Shown piece after piece: positions 1 to 5,482 of a DNA stretch of 5,482 nucleotides (position 1 is the stretch's first letter; every line of letters starts with the position of its first letter). The translations under genes were made by a program, and so were the position numbers. The DNA lies in the NCBI GenBank assembly GCA_964583605.1, contig CAZOWL010000154.1, positions 1 to 5,482 of the forward strand, in the 5' to 3' direction. Below the pieces are notes generated by a model. The model was not told where the DNA came from and did no database searches. It saw only the letters and a program-made list of their open reading frames with translations. Source of the stretch: CAZOWL01 sp964583605 (lineage in GTDB: Bacteria > Pseudomonadota > Gammaproteobacteria > Chromatiales > Chromatiaceae).

Positions 1-72
1 AGGCGGCATTTCATCATCTGGGGTGGCTCGCCTCGTCCCATGATCGTTAGCGCCGTAGCCGATCGATCTTAG
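1..72 (+). other. possible 3' end of a convergent neighbouring gene, cut by the window edge
   Basis: Reading from base 1 on the plus strand, one frame stays open for 23 codons and ends at a TAG at 70-72. That stop overlaps the TAA of the minus-strand fetB-like gene (69-71), the sort of tail-to-tail arrangement found in compact genomes. The other two plus frames stop at 41-43 and 48-50. On the minus strand an ATG at 42-40 could equally begin a downstream gene. The tail resembles no family I know, so which of these is real cannot be decided from 68 bases. No hairpin followed by a T run, as expected of an intrinsic terminator for the minus-strand operon, is visible here. Confidence 0.2.
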
Positions 73-863
73 CCCCTGAGCCGATCGAGCCGCAGCCGCT
101 GGCGGTGGTCGAAGAGGCGCCGCGCACCGAGCCAGACAGCGGCGACACTCCCGAGGCCGGTCCCGGCCGCGATCAGAAACATGATCAGGAGCTGGTACTT
201 GGCGGCCTCCATCGGCGCGGCCCCGGCCAGGATCTGACCGGTCATCATTCCGGGTAGACTGACCAAGCCCGCTGCCGCCATCGCATTGACGATTGGGATC
301 AAGCCGGCGCGCAGTGCTTCACGGCGCTGGTCGGCGATCGCCTCCTCCCAGGTGGCCCCCAGCACCAGGCGCGCCTCGATCCGCCCGCGGGCGTCCCAGG
401 CGCGGCGGGTCAGATCGTCGAGCGCAATGGCGATGCCGTTCATCGTGTTGCCAAGCAGCATGCCGAGGAGCGGGATGAGATATCGCGGCTCGTACCAAGG
501 GTCCACTTGGATGATAACGGTCAGCGCGAGCAGCGTGACGCTGAACGAGGACAGGAACATCGAGACGGTCCCGATCCCATAGCCCCACGGCCCCAGATAG
601 CCTCGTTGCTGGCGCGCCCTCACCTCCCAGCCGGCGACGGAAAGCATGATCAGGGCTAGCCCGCCGACTAGAAACGGGTTGCTCTGGGCGAACAGGGTCT
701 CGAGGACGAGCCCGATTAAGATCAGCTGCACGGCGCTGCGCAGGGCAGCCACCAGCACGCGGCGCTCGACGCCGAGCTTGAGCCGCCAGGAGAGGAGGGC
801 CAGCAGCGCGATCAGGCCTGAGGCCAGTGCGAGATCCCAAGGCTGGAGCCTGATCAGCGTCAC
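69..863 (-). CDS. fetB: FetB-type (UPF0014/YbbM) ABC transporter permease
   Basis: This 264-residue, highly hydrophobic protein fits the FetB/YbbM family (E. coli about 259 aa), the inner-membrane half of an ABC exporter linked to iron export and peroxide resistance. About seven membrane segments can be drawn, near residues 10-27, 36-58, 62-78, 97-119, 128-148, 190-213 and 222-248. Conserved family blocks are visible: GMLLGNTMNGIAIAL at 134-148, EARLVLGATWEEA at 163-175 (a cytoplasmic stretch likely to contact the ATPase), and LPGMMTGQILAG at 203-214. The start is a GTG (863-861) inside the stop of the upstream ATPase gene, giving a 4-base GTGA overlap. A GAGGA Shine-Dalgarno sequence at 874-870 lies 6 nt upstream, which fixes the start. 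The gene is full length with a basic C-terminus. Family assignment is firm. The substrate (iron) is inferred from the E. coli homologue. Confidence 0.9.
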   Translation of the reverse strand: MTLIRLQPWDLALASGLIALLALLSWRLKLGVERRVLVAALRSAVQLILIGLVLETLFAQSNPFLVGGLALIMLSVAGWEVRARQQRGYLGPWGYGIGTVSMFLSSFSVTLLALTVIIQVDPWYEPRYLIPLLGMLLGNTMNGIAIALDDLTRRAWDARGRIEARLVLGATWEEAIADQRREALRAGLIPIVNAMAAAGLVSLPGMMTGQILAGAAPMEAAKYQLLIMFLIAAGTGLGSVAAVWLGARRLFDHRQRLRLDRLRG

Positions 864-1468
864 GGCTCGTCCTCGAGGTGACCGGAGACGATCATCAGGC
901 GCCGCCCGCCGAGACGGCGGCGCTGGGCGCCATCATGGCTGACCCAGAAGATCGCGGCCGCTCGGGCTCTGCGGTAGTCATTGAGCAGGTCCTCGATCCC
1001 GGAGCAGCTGGCGGGGTCGAGGTTGGCCGTCGGCTCGTCGAGCAGCAAGGCCTCAGGCTCGTTGAGGAGCAGACGCGCCAACGCGAGGCGCTGCCGCTCG
1101 CCGGTCGAGAGACGTGTCACTGACCAGTCGAGGACGTCGCGCTCGAAGCCGAGGCGAGCCAGCAGGTCGATGGGATCCGCCTGTGCCGGCCCGGGGAGGT
1201 GCTCTCCCACCCGGTCCGACCACCAGTGGGCGTCAGCGGGTAACAGGCCGACGCGGCGCCGCCAGACCGGGGCTGGCAGCTCAGAGCGAGGCACCTCGTC
1301 GAGCCAGGCCTCCCCGGGATGGGGATCCAGATCGGCGATGGCGCGCAGCAGCAAGCTCTTCCCGCTCCCAGAGGGTCCAGACAGGAGGACCAGCTCGCCG
1401 GCCCCGAGCGTTAGATACACCGGTGCGAGGCCACGCGGCTGCACGCCCGCGAGACGCAGCCGAGCCAT
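860..1468 (-). CDS. fetA: FetA-type (YbbL) ABC transporter ATP-binding protein
   Basis: This 202-residue protein is a single ABC nucleotide-binding domain, the partner of the permease that follows it. Visible motifs are Walker A GPSGSGKS (31-38), the signature LSTGE (120-124, against the usual LSGGQ), Walker B LLLDEP (141-146) with catalytic Glu145, the D-loop around NLD (149-151), and the switch His178 in WVSHD. Two usual residues look absent. The Q-loop position reads VGLLPAD (73-79), with Ala78 where Gln is expected, and no aromatic A-loop residue appears among the first 17 residues. It is shorter than E. coli FetA (about 225 aa), mostly at the C-terminus. The frame stays open far upstream, but the ATG at 1468-1466 is chosen because the domain starts there and the codon shares one base with the trmB stop (TGATG). 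No good Shine-Dalgarno sequence precedes it, so expression probably depends on translational coupling. Iron as substrate is inferred from the family and the neighbour. Confidence 0.87.
   Translation of the reverse strand: MARLRLAGVQPRGLAPVYLTLGAGELVLLSGPSGSGKSLLLRAIADLDPHPGEAWLDEVPRSELPAPVWRRRVGLLPADAHWWSDRVGEHLPGPAQADPIDLLARLGFERDVLDWSVTRLSTGERQRLALARLLLNEPEALLLDEPTANLDPASCSGIEDLLNDYRRARAAAIFWVSHDGAQRRRLGGRRLMIVSGHLEDEP
870..874 (-). promoter_or_regulatory. Shine-Dalgarno GAGGA for fetB GTG start
   Basis: On the minus strand GAGGA at 874-870 lies 6 nt before the GTG at 863, inside the 3' end of the fetA-like gene. It supports the GTG start, which would otherwise be ambiguous. Confidence 0.7.
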
Positions 1469-2163
1469 CAGCGGCGACGGAAGAGCAGGTCGCGCACCGG
1501 GTGGCCGAGGCGCTGGCCGCGCCGCTCGAAGCGGGTCATGGGGCGTTCGGCTGGCCGCGCCGCGTACCGTCCTGGGCCGGCCAGGTTCTCGAACGCCTCG
1601 CTGAGCGACAGGGTGGCGAGCATCTGCTCGGCATATGGCTCCCAATCCGTCGCCGCATGGAAGTGGCCGCCGGGTTGGATGACCCGGGCCAGCTCGGCGA
1701 CAAAATCGGCCGTGAGGATCCGCCGCTTGTGGTGGCGGGCCTTGGGCCAGGGATCGGGAAAGAAGAGCAGCACGCTGGCCAGAGACGCAGGGGGTAGCCC
1801 CTGGGCAACGAAGGGGACGGCATCGTGGCGCACCAGGCGCACATTGGTGAGGCCGCGCCGCTCGATCTCGAGCAGCAGGTGACCGATGCCCGGACGGTGG
1901 ACCTCGACGCCCAGGTGGTTCTGCTGTGGGGTCCGCTCGGCCAGGGTCGCGAGTCCCTCGCCGTTGCCGAAGCCGATCTCGAGACAGACCGGGCCATCGT
2001 TGCCGAAGAGTGCCGCCAGGTCGAAGTGCCCGTCGGGCCGCCAGTCGACGCCGAAGCGCGGCCATAGTGCGGTGAAGGCACGCGCCTGGGCGGCGGTCAA
2101 ACGGCCTTCGCGCAGGACATAGCTGCGGATCTCTCGCCGCGGGCTGTCGCCCGATACGGTCAT
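1468..2163 (-). CDS. trmB: tRNA (guanine-N7-)-methyltransferase TrmB
   Basis: TrmB uses S-adenosylmethionine to methylate N7 of a guanine (position 46 in the variable region) in many tRNAs. The 231-residue length is usual for the bacterial enzyme. The protein shows the SAM-binding glycine motif EIGFGNGEG (62-70), the acidic strand end GVEVHRPGIG (85-94), the family hallmark FFPDPWPKARHHKRR (134-148), ATDW (171-174), and the C-terminal TRFERRG (210-216) that helps bind cofactor and tRNA. The ATG at 2163-2161 is the natural start: the N-terminus runs straight into the family's RSYVLREGR-like segment (13-21). The gene begins 22 nt after the thiG stop. That gap holds a UUCG hairpin rather than a clear Shine-Dalgarno sequence. 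The TGA stop shares one base with the fetA ATG. Next to thiS and thiG this is a common gammaproteobacterial arrangement. Assignment is secure. Confidence 0.96.
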   Translation of the reverse strand: MTVSGDSPRREIRSYVLREGRLTAAQARAFTALWPRFGVDWRPDGHFDLAALFGNDGPVCLEIGFGNGEGLATLAERTPQQNHLGVEVHRPGIGHLLLEIERRGLTNVRLVRHDAVPFVAQGLPPASLASVLLFFPDPWPKARHHKRRILTADFVAELARVIQPGGHFHAATDWEPYAEQMLATLSLSEAFENLAGPGRYAARPAERPMTRFERRGQRLGHPVRDLLFRRR

Positions 2164-2167
2164 AGCG

Positions 2168-2183
2168 CCGGACCGAAGACCGG
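2168..2183 (-). other. intercistronic C(UUCG)G hairpin between thiG and trmB
   Basis: On the minus-strand transcript, 2183-2178 (CCGGUC) pairs with 2173-2168 (GUCCGG) around a UUCG loop at 2177-2174. There are five Watson-Crick pairs and one U-U mismatch. The loop is closed by a C-G pair, giving the known extra-stable C(UUCG)G tetraloop. The hairpin starts two bases after the thiG stop codon and ends four bases before the trmB ATG, covering the place where a ribosome binding site should be. No U run follows, so it is not a typical intrinsic terminator. A role in mRNA end protection or in damping trmB translation is inference only. Confidence 0.5.
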
Positions 2184-2185
2184 AC

Positions 2186-3001
2186 TTAGAAGAAGAGCCC
2201 CTCGACGGGTGAGGACGCCGAGGCGAAGCGCCTGGCTGGCATGCGCCCGGCGAGATAGGCCTCTCGGCCAGCCTCGATCGCCTTACGCATCGCCCCAGCC
2301 ATCAGCACCGGCTGTCTCGCGGCGGCGATGGCCGTATTCATCAGGACCCCGTCGCAGCCGAGCTCCATTGCGATCGCGGCATCCGAGGCGGTGCCGACGC
2401 CTGCGTCAACGAGGATCGGTACGCGCGCGTTCTCAACAATGGTGCGAATGTTCAGCGGGTTGCGAATGCCGAGCCCAGAGCCGATCGGGGCGGCGAGCGG
2501 CATGACTGCGATGCAGCCCAGCTCCTCGAGTCGTTTGGCGATGACCGGGTCGTCGTTCGTGTAGACCATGACATCAAAGCCGTCCTTGATGAGAATCTCG
2601 GCGGCCTGTGTCGTCGCGATGACATCTGGGAACAGGGTCCGCTCATCGCCGAGGACCTCGAGCTTCACCAAGCCGTGTCCATCGAGCAGCTCCCTGGCGA
2701 GACGGCAGGTGCGCACGGCGCTGTCCACGTCGTAGCAGCCCGCCGTGTTCGGCAGTATCGTGTAGCGTTCCGGGGAAAGCACATCGAGGATGTTAGGCTG
2801 CCCCGGGGTTTGACCCATGTTCGTACGTCGGACCGCCACCGTGACGATCTCGGCGCCGCTCGCCTCGATCGCTTCGCGGGTCTGATCCATGTTCTGGTAT
2901 TTGCCGGTCCCCACCAGCAGGCGCGAGTGGAATTGACGGCCGGCGATGATCAGGGGGTCGTTATGGCTGGATTGGGTCGTCATGAGGGGCTGTGGATCCA
3001 T
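2186..3001 (-). CDS. thiG: thiazole synthase ThiG
   Basis: ThiG is a cytoplasmic TIM-barrel enzyme. It condenses 1-deoxy-D-xylulose 5-phosphate, the sulfur carried as ThiS thiocarboxylate, and a glycine imine (dehydroglycine) into the thiazole phosphate of thiamine. Visible are GTGKY (31-35), the active-site Lys113 in VKLEVLGD (112-119) that forms the Schiff base with the sugar phosphate, GSGLGIRNP (174-182), and the phosphate-binding barrel-end segment DAGVGTASDAA (199-209). The protein is 271 residues, a little over the usual 255-265. The excess is at the N-terminus, where a second ATG (2983-2981, Met7) could be the true start. Neither ATG has a convincing Shine-Dalgarno sequence. The gene follows thiS by 51 nt and precedes trmB by 22 nt, consistent with a shared transcript. 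Identity is certain. Only the exact start is open. Confidence 0.97.
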   Translation of the reverse strand: MDPQPLMTTQSSHNDPLIIAGRQFHSRLLVGTGKYQNMDQTREAIEASGAEIVTVAVRRTNMGQTPGQPNILDVLSPERYTILPNTAGCYDVDSAVRTCRLARELLDGHGLVKLEVLGDERTLFPDVIATTQAAEILIKDGFDVMVYTNDDPVIAKRLEELGCIAVMPLAAPIGSGLGIRNPLNIRTIVENARVPILVDAGVGTASDAAIAMELGCDGVLMNTAIAAARQPVLMAGAMRKAIEAGREAYLAGRMPARRFASASSPVEGLFF

Positions 3002-3052
3002 TGTTTGACGGTTGCTATCAGGATAAACGATCTTCGTGACGCGGCGAGAGGC

Positions 3053-3253
3053 TCATCCGCCGCCCACGGCATGGATGATCTCGACACGATCCTGCGGGGC
3101 CAAGCGATGCTCTGGGAAGCGGCTGCGCGGGACCAGTTCTTGGTTGATCTCGACAGCCAGGCGCTGGCCGCTGAGGTCGAGGTGCTCGATGAGCTCGGCC
3201 AAGGTTAGGCCGTCGCCTACCTCGGTGTGAGTGCCGTTAAGCTGGATTTCCAT
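3053..3253 (-). CDS. thiS: sulfur carrier protein ThiS
   Basis: ThiS is a small ubiquitin-like protein that carries sulfur for thiazole synthesis. Its C-terminal glycine is adenylated by ThiF, converted to a thiocarboxylate, and presented to ThiG. The 66 residues match the family length. The protein opens MEIQLNG, contains the typical LTLAELI (17-23) and LAVEINQELVPR (32-43) segments, and ends HAVGGG with the required terminal Gly-Gly. The frame extends upstream to 3481, but the ATG at 3253-3251 is chosen because a GAGGA Shine-Dalgarno sequence (3265-3261) lies 7 nt before it and the fold begins there. It heads the thiG-trmB-fetAB series. thiF, thiO or thiH, and thiC are not in the window and must be elsewhere if the pathway is complete. 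Confidence 0.95.
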   Translation of the reverse strand: MEIQLNGTHTEVGDGLTLAELIEHLDLSGQRLAVEINQELVPRSRFPEHRLAPQDRVEIIHAVGGG

Positions 3254-3260
3254 AGCCTTG

Positions 3261-3265
3261 TCCTC
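3261..3265 (-). promoter_or_regulatory. Shine-Dalgarno GAGGA that sets the thiS start
   Basis: GAGGA on the minus strand lies 7 nt before the ATG at 3253. It decides the thiS start against the longer upstream-open frame reaching 3481, which would run across the divergent gene's start. Confidence 0.7.
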
Positions 3266-3364
3266 TGACGATTGCCGATAATGGGTACTGAGACACAGCG
3301 CGCGACCTTGGAGCGGTGACCGAAGGCGTGCCGTCGTCCGGGGAGAGCCGAGCCGCATACCAGC

Positions 3365-3370
3365 GAGGAG
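3365..3370 (+). promoter_or_regulatory. Shine-Dalgarno GAGGAG for the acyl-CoA synthetase GTG start
   Basis: GAGGAG at 3365-3370 sits 6 nt before the GTG at 3377. It is the strongest ribosome binding site in the window and supports the unusual start codon. Confidence 0.75.
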
Positions 3371-3376
3371 ACTACT

Positions 3377-5203
3377 GTGAGCCGACGGTCGGAGGATCTC
3401 ATTTCGGTCGAAGACGCCCGCACGTTGGACGGCCTCTTCTTCCAACGGGCTCAGCGATCCCCGGAGCGAGCTGCGTATCACTACTTCGACCGCAGCGCCG
3501 GCGCGTGGCAGCGCCTTACATGGCGTGAGGCCGGCGACCAGGTCCGGCGCTGGCGCGATGCGTTGGCGACTGAGTCGCTGCAGCCGGGAGATCGGGTCGC
3601 CATGCTGCTGCGCAATTGCCCGGAGTGGGTCTTCTTTGACCAGGGGGCGCTTGCCCTTGGTCTCGTCACCGTGCCGCTCTACACCGATGACCGACCGGAG
3701 AATGCGGTTTACATCCTCGAGGATGCGGCGGTCAAGGTCTTGTTGGTCCAGGATGCGCCGCGTTGGCGGCGGCTTGCCGAACTTCTAGGCGATCGGCCGC
3801 AACCGGCACGGGTGATTCTTCTCGAATCGAGCGTCGAGGCGCACCGTGCGGCCGCGACCGACGATCGCGTCGTCGTGGCCGAGAGCTGGCTGCCCAGTCA
3901 GGGGTCTGCCTGGTCAGCGCCAGTCGCCAGTCCAGGCGACCTGGCCACCATCGTCTATACCTCGGGGACGACCGGTCGTCCCAAGGGCGTCATGCTGACC
4001 CACTACAACATCTTGAGCAACGCTCACGCCAGCCTGACCGTCATCGATTGTGACCAGGATGACATCTTCCTGTCGTTTCTGCCCTTGTCGCATACGTTGG
4101 AGCGAACCGCCGGCTATTACCTGCCGATCATGACGGGTGCTGCCGTTGCCTATGCACGCTCCGTTGGCCAGCTGGCCGAGGATCTGCAGACCGTGCGTCC
4201 AACCGGCCTTGTCGCGGTCCCGCGCGTGTTCGAGCGGATCTACCAGCGGCTGCAGCAACAGCTCAAAGGCCGTTCCTGGCTGGCGCAGCGACTCTTCCAC
4301 CTGGCCGTCGCGAGCGGCTGGATGGCCTTCGAGCGCGGCCAGGGGCGATGCGGCTGGCACCCGATGCTGGTGCTCTGGCCTGTGCTGCGCCGGGCGGTGG
4401 CGAGTCAGGTGTGGGCGCGCCTCGGCGGGCGCCTGCGCCTGGCGGTCAGCGGCGGGGCGCCTCTGCCCAAAGAGGTGTCTCGACTGTTTCTCGGCCTGGG
4501 TGTGCCCCTGGTCCAGGGCTACGGTCTCACCGAGTGCGGGCCCGTCGTCAGCGTCAATCCGCTTCACGACAACCGCCCGGACAGCGTCGGGGTCCCGTTG
4601 CAGGGGCTCGAGGTGCGCGTTGGCGACGAGGATGAGCTGTTGGTCAAGGGGCCGAGCAATACCCCCGGCTATTGGCAGAACGAGGCCGCGACGGCCCGCC
4701 TGATCGACGCCGACGGTTGGCTTCACACCGGCGACCAGGCCCGCATCGAGCACGGGCATATCTTCATCACCGGGCGTCTCAAAGACGTGCTGGTCCTGTC
4801 GAACGGCGAGAAGGTACCGCCCGCGGATATGGAGATGGCCATCGGCCTCGACCCGCTGATCGAGCAGGTGATCGTGCTGGGCGAGGGGCGACCCTTTCTC
4901 AGCGCAATCCTGGTCCTCGACAGCGAGCTCTGGAAGGGTTTGGCGCGCGACTATGGGTTGGACCCCAAGACGACAAGCAGTCTCGACGATCCCCAGCTGA
5001 ACAAGGAGATGTTGAAGCGATTACGGAAGGCGCTGCGCGACTTCCCGGGCTACGCCAAGATCCGTCGGGTACTGCTCACGCTGGAGCCATGGTCGGTCGA
5101 GAACGGACTCCTCACTCCGACCTTGAAGACCAAACGCAACGCGGTACTCGAGCGCTATTCGGAGCAGCTGGAGCAGCTCTACGGTGATCGGGTCTTCAGC
5201 TGA
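3377..5203 (+). CDS. long-chain fatty acid--CoA ligase (AMP-dependent synthetase)
   Basis: This 608-residue adenylate-forming enzyme would activate a long-chain fatty acid with ATP to an acyl-adenylate and transfer it to CoA. Motifs in order are the ATP-binding loop YTSGTTGRPKG (194-204), LPLSH (235-239), GYGLTE (381-386), TGD (451-453) with the ribose-binding aspartate, the hinge region GRLKD (466-470), and LSNGEKVPP (474-482). These last elements and the C-terminal TPTLKTKR (580-587) mark the ACSL/FadD15-type long-chain branch rather than E. coli FadD. The catalytic lysine is probably one of the two in that last motif. The segment before GYW reads GPSNTPGYW (425-433), where many relatives have a VM-type pair. 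No signal peptide or membrane segment is obvious. The GTG start is supported by GAGGAG six bases upstream. It is transcribed away from the thi operon and probably on its own. Family is certain. Chain-length preference and physiological role are inferred. Confidence 0.93.
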   Translation: MSRRSEDLISVEDARTLDGLFFQRAQRSPERAAYHYFDRSAGAWQRLTWREAGDQVRRWRDALATESLQPGDRVAMLLRNCPEWVFFDQGALALGLVTVPLYTDDRPENAVYILEDAAVKVLLVQDAPRWRRLAELLGDRPQPARVILLESSVEAHRAAATDDRVVVAESWLPSQGSAWSAPVASPGDLATIVYTSGTTGRPKGVMLTHYNILSNAHASLTVIDCDQDDIFLSFLPLSHTLERTAGYYLPIMTGAAVAYARSVGQLAEDLQTVRPTGLVAVPRVFERIYQRLQQQLKGRSWLAQRLFHLAVASGWMAFERGQGRCGWHPMLVLWPVLRRAVASQVWARLGGRLRLAVSGGAPLPKEVSRLFLGLGVPLVQGYGLTECGPVVSVNPLHDNRPDSVGVPLQGLEVRVGDEDELLVKGPSNTPGYWQNEAATARLIDADGWLHTGDQARIEHGHIFITGRLKDVLVLSNGEKVPPADMEMAIGLDPLIEQVIVLGEGRPFLSAILVLDSELWKGLARDYGLDPKTTSSLDDPQLNKEMLKRLRKALRDFPGYAKIRRVLLTLEPWSVENGLLTPTLKTKRNAVLERYSEQLEQLYGDRVFS

Positions 5204-5482
5204 TGCTCGGCAAATCCAACACCGGATGTATTCCGATGGGGGTAATGCAACGCCATTCACAACCTGCCGCGTGCTGACCGGTGGGAGCGCAACGACGGCT
5301 AGCCAGCTAGGCTCCGGTGGCATAAGCCGCCACAATTGCCGCGTTTCCCCCAGCCGATTGCTCCGCGAGCTGCGCCAGCGTCGGCGGCGGCGGGCGGCGT
5401 TGCGCCTGCGGTAGAGTAAGCGTTTAGCCCCCCCGGGTTTTGGGACGCGATACCGTTTGCCGTGATTAGGCAGCGGCGGGCA
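5204..5482. other. non-coding or unassigned 3' flank of the acyl-CoA synthetase gene
   Basis: I can support no gene in these 279 bases. A plus frame to 5414 and a minus frame open to the window edge both translate into arginine-rich, low-complexity sequence with no recognisable motif. Small structures present are a GGTGGC-ATAA-GCCGCC hairpin at 5316-5331 (one G-T wobble), not followed by a T run; a run of seven C with CCCGGG at 5428-5437; and a possible imperfect hairpin at the right end (CCG..TGCC with GGCA.CGG, about 5453-5475). The region probably contains the transcript end of the synthetase gene and perhaps the leader of the next gene. No tRNA or insertion sequence end was recognised. 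Confidence 0.5.

Larger units (their letters stand above)
3254..3376. promoter_or_regulatory. divergent intergenic region between thiS and the acyl-CoA synthetase gene
   Basis: This 123-bp region should hold the promoters for both the leftward thi operon and the rightward acyl-CoA synthetase gene, since the two genes diverge here. The best single sigma70-like hexamer is GATAAT at 3277-3282 on the plus strand, but no acceptable -35 box sits 16-18 bp before it. On the minus strand CATTAT around 3284-3279 is a weaker -10 candidate. A short palindrome CGGTGACCG lies at 3314-3322. I see no TPP riboswitch before thiS. Promoter positions are therefore not assigned. Confidence 0.45.

Noticed and set aside
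860..2065. A 401-residue minus-strand reading frame that includes the FetA-like ATPase with a long N-terminal extension
   Set aside because: The extension lies entirely inside trmB in another frame and is low-complexity and arginine/proline-rich. The ABC domain starts at the ATG at 1468, which overlaps the trmB stop.
2675..3208. A 177-residue plus-strand frame across thiG and thiS
   Set aside because: It is antisense to two securely identified genes, with no ribosome binding site or recognisable domain.
3277..3282. GATAAT as a sigma70 -10 box for the acyl-CoA synthetase
   Set aside because: No acceptable -35 hexamer lies 16-18 bp upstream, so it is not called as a promoter and is only mentioned in the intergenic entry.
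3288..3293. CTGAGA near the thi operon, suggesting a TPP riboswitch
   Set aside because: It is on the plus strand, opposite to the thiS transcript, and the other conserved TPP riboswitch segments are absent on either strand.
3914..4759. A 281-residue antisense frame within the acyl-CoA synthetase gene
   Set aside because: It is opposite a strongly conserved coding region, has no recognisable motif, and long antisense frames are common in GC-rich genes.
5247..5403. An 8-bp inverted repeat, GCAACGCC at 5247-5254 and GGCGTTGC at 5396-5403, as insertion sequence ends
   Set aside because: It is short, there is no transposase between the arms and no flanking target duplication, so chance is the better explanation.
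5021..5482. A minus-strand frame open from the right edge as a partial gene
   Set aside because: Its last 183 bases are antisense to the C-terminus of the synthetase gene, its translation is arginine-rich without motifs, and such frames are expected in GC-rich DNA.

Overview
The window is a compact, GC-rich stretch of chromosome that looks like a gammaproteobacterium. The likeliest group is the purple sulfur bacteria and relatives (Chromatiales). That placement is inference, from the high GC content, the thiS-thiG-trmB gene order familiar from Gammaproteobacteria, and the character of the acyl-CoA synthetase. No database search was possible.

Layout: from about 3253 down to 69 the minus strand carries five genes in one direction: thiS (3253-3053), thiG (3001-2186), trmB (2163-1468), an ABC ATPase of the FetA type (1468-860) and its FetB-type permease (863-69). 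Spacing tightens along the series. There is a 51-nt gap between thiS and thiG and a 22-nt gap, filled by a UUCG hairpin, between thiG and trmB. trmB and fetA share one base (TGATG), and fetA and fetB overlap by 4 bases (GTGA). This is very probably one transcription unit, with the last three cistrons translationally coupled. A 123-bp divergent intergenic region separates thiS from a plus-strand gene for a long-chain acyl-CoA synthetase (3377-5203). Both genes next to that region have clear Shine-Dalgarno sequences. The last 279 bases hold no gene I can support, and the first 68 may hold the very end of a convergent neighbour.

How the genes work together: ThiS, as a C-terminal thiocarboxylate, gives sulfur to ThiG, which builds the thiazole phosphate half of thiamine. 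TrmB makes 7-methylguanosine in tRNA and is a frequent passenger beside thiG. FetA and FetB together would form an inner-membrane exporter, in E. coli linked to iron export and peroxide resistance. The acyl-CoA synthetase activates fatty acids and lies outside this unit.

I found no mobile element, CRISPR array, RNA gene or clearly novel system. The points most worth a second look are the appended fetAB pair, departures from consensus in the FetA nucleotide-binding motifs, and the stable-looking UUCG hairpin in front of trmB. The rest reads as ordinary core genome.
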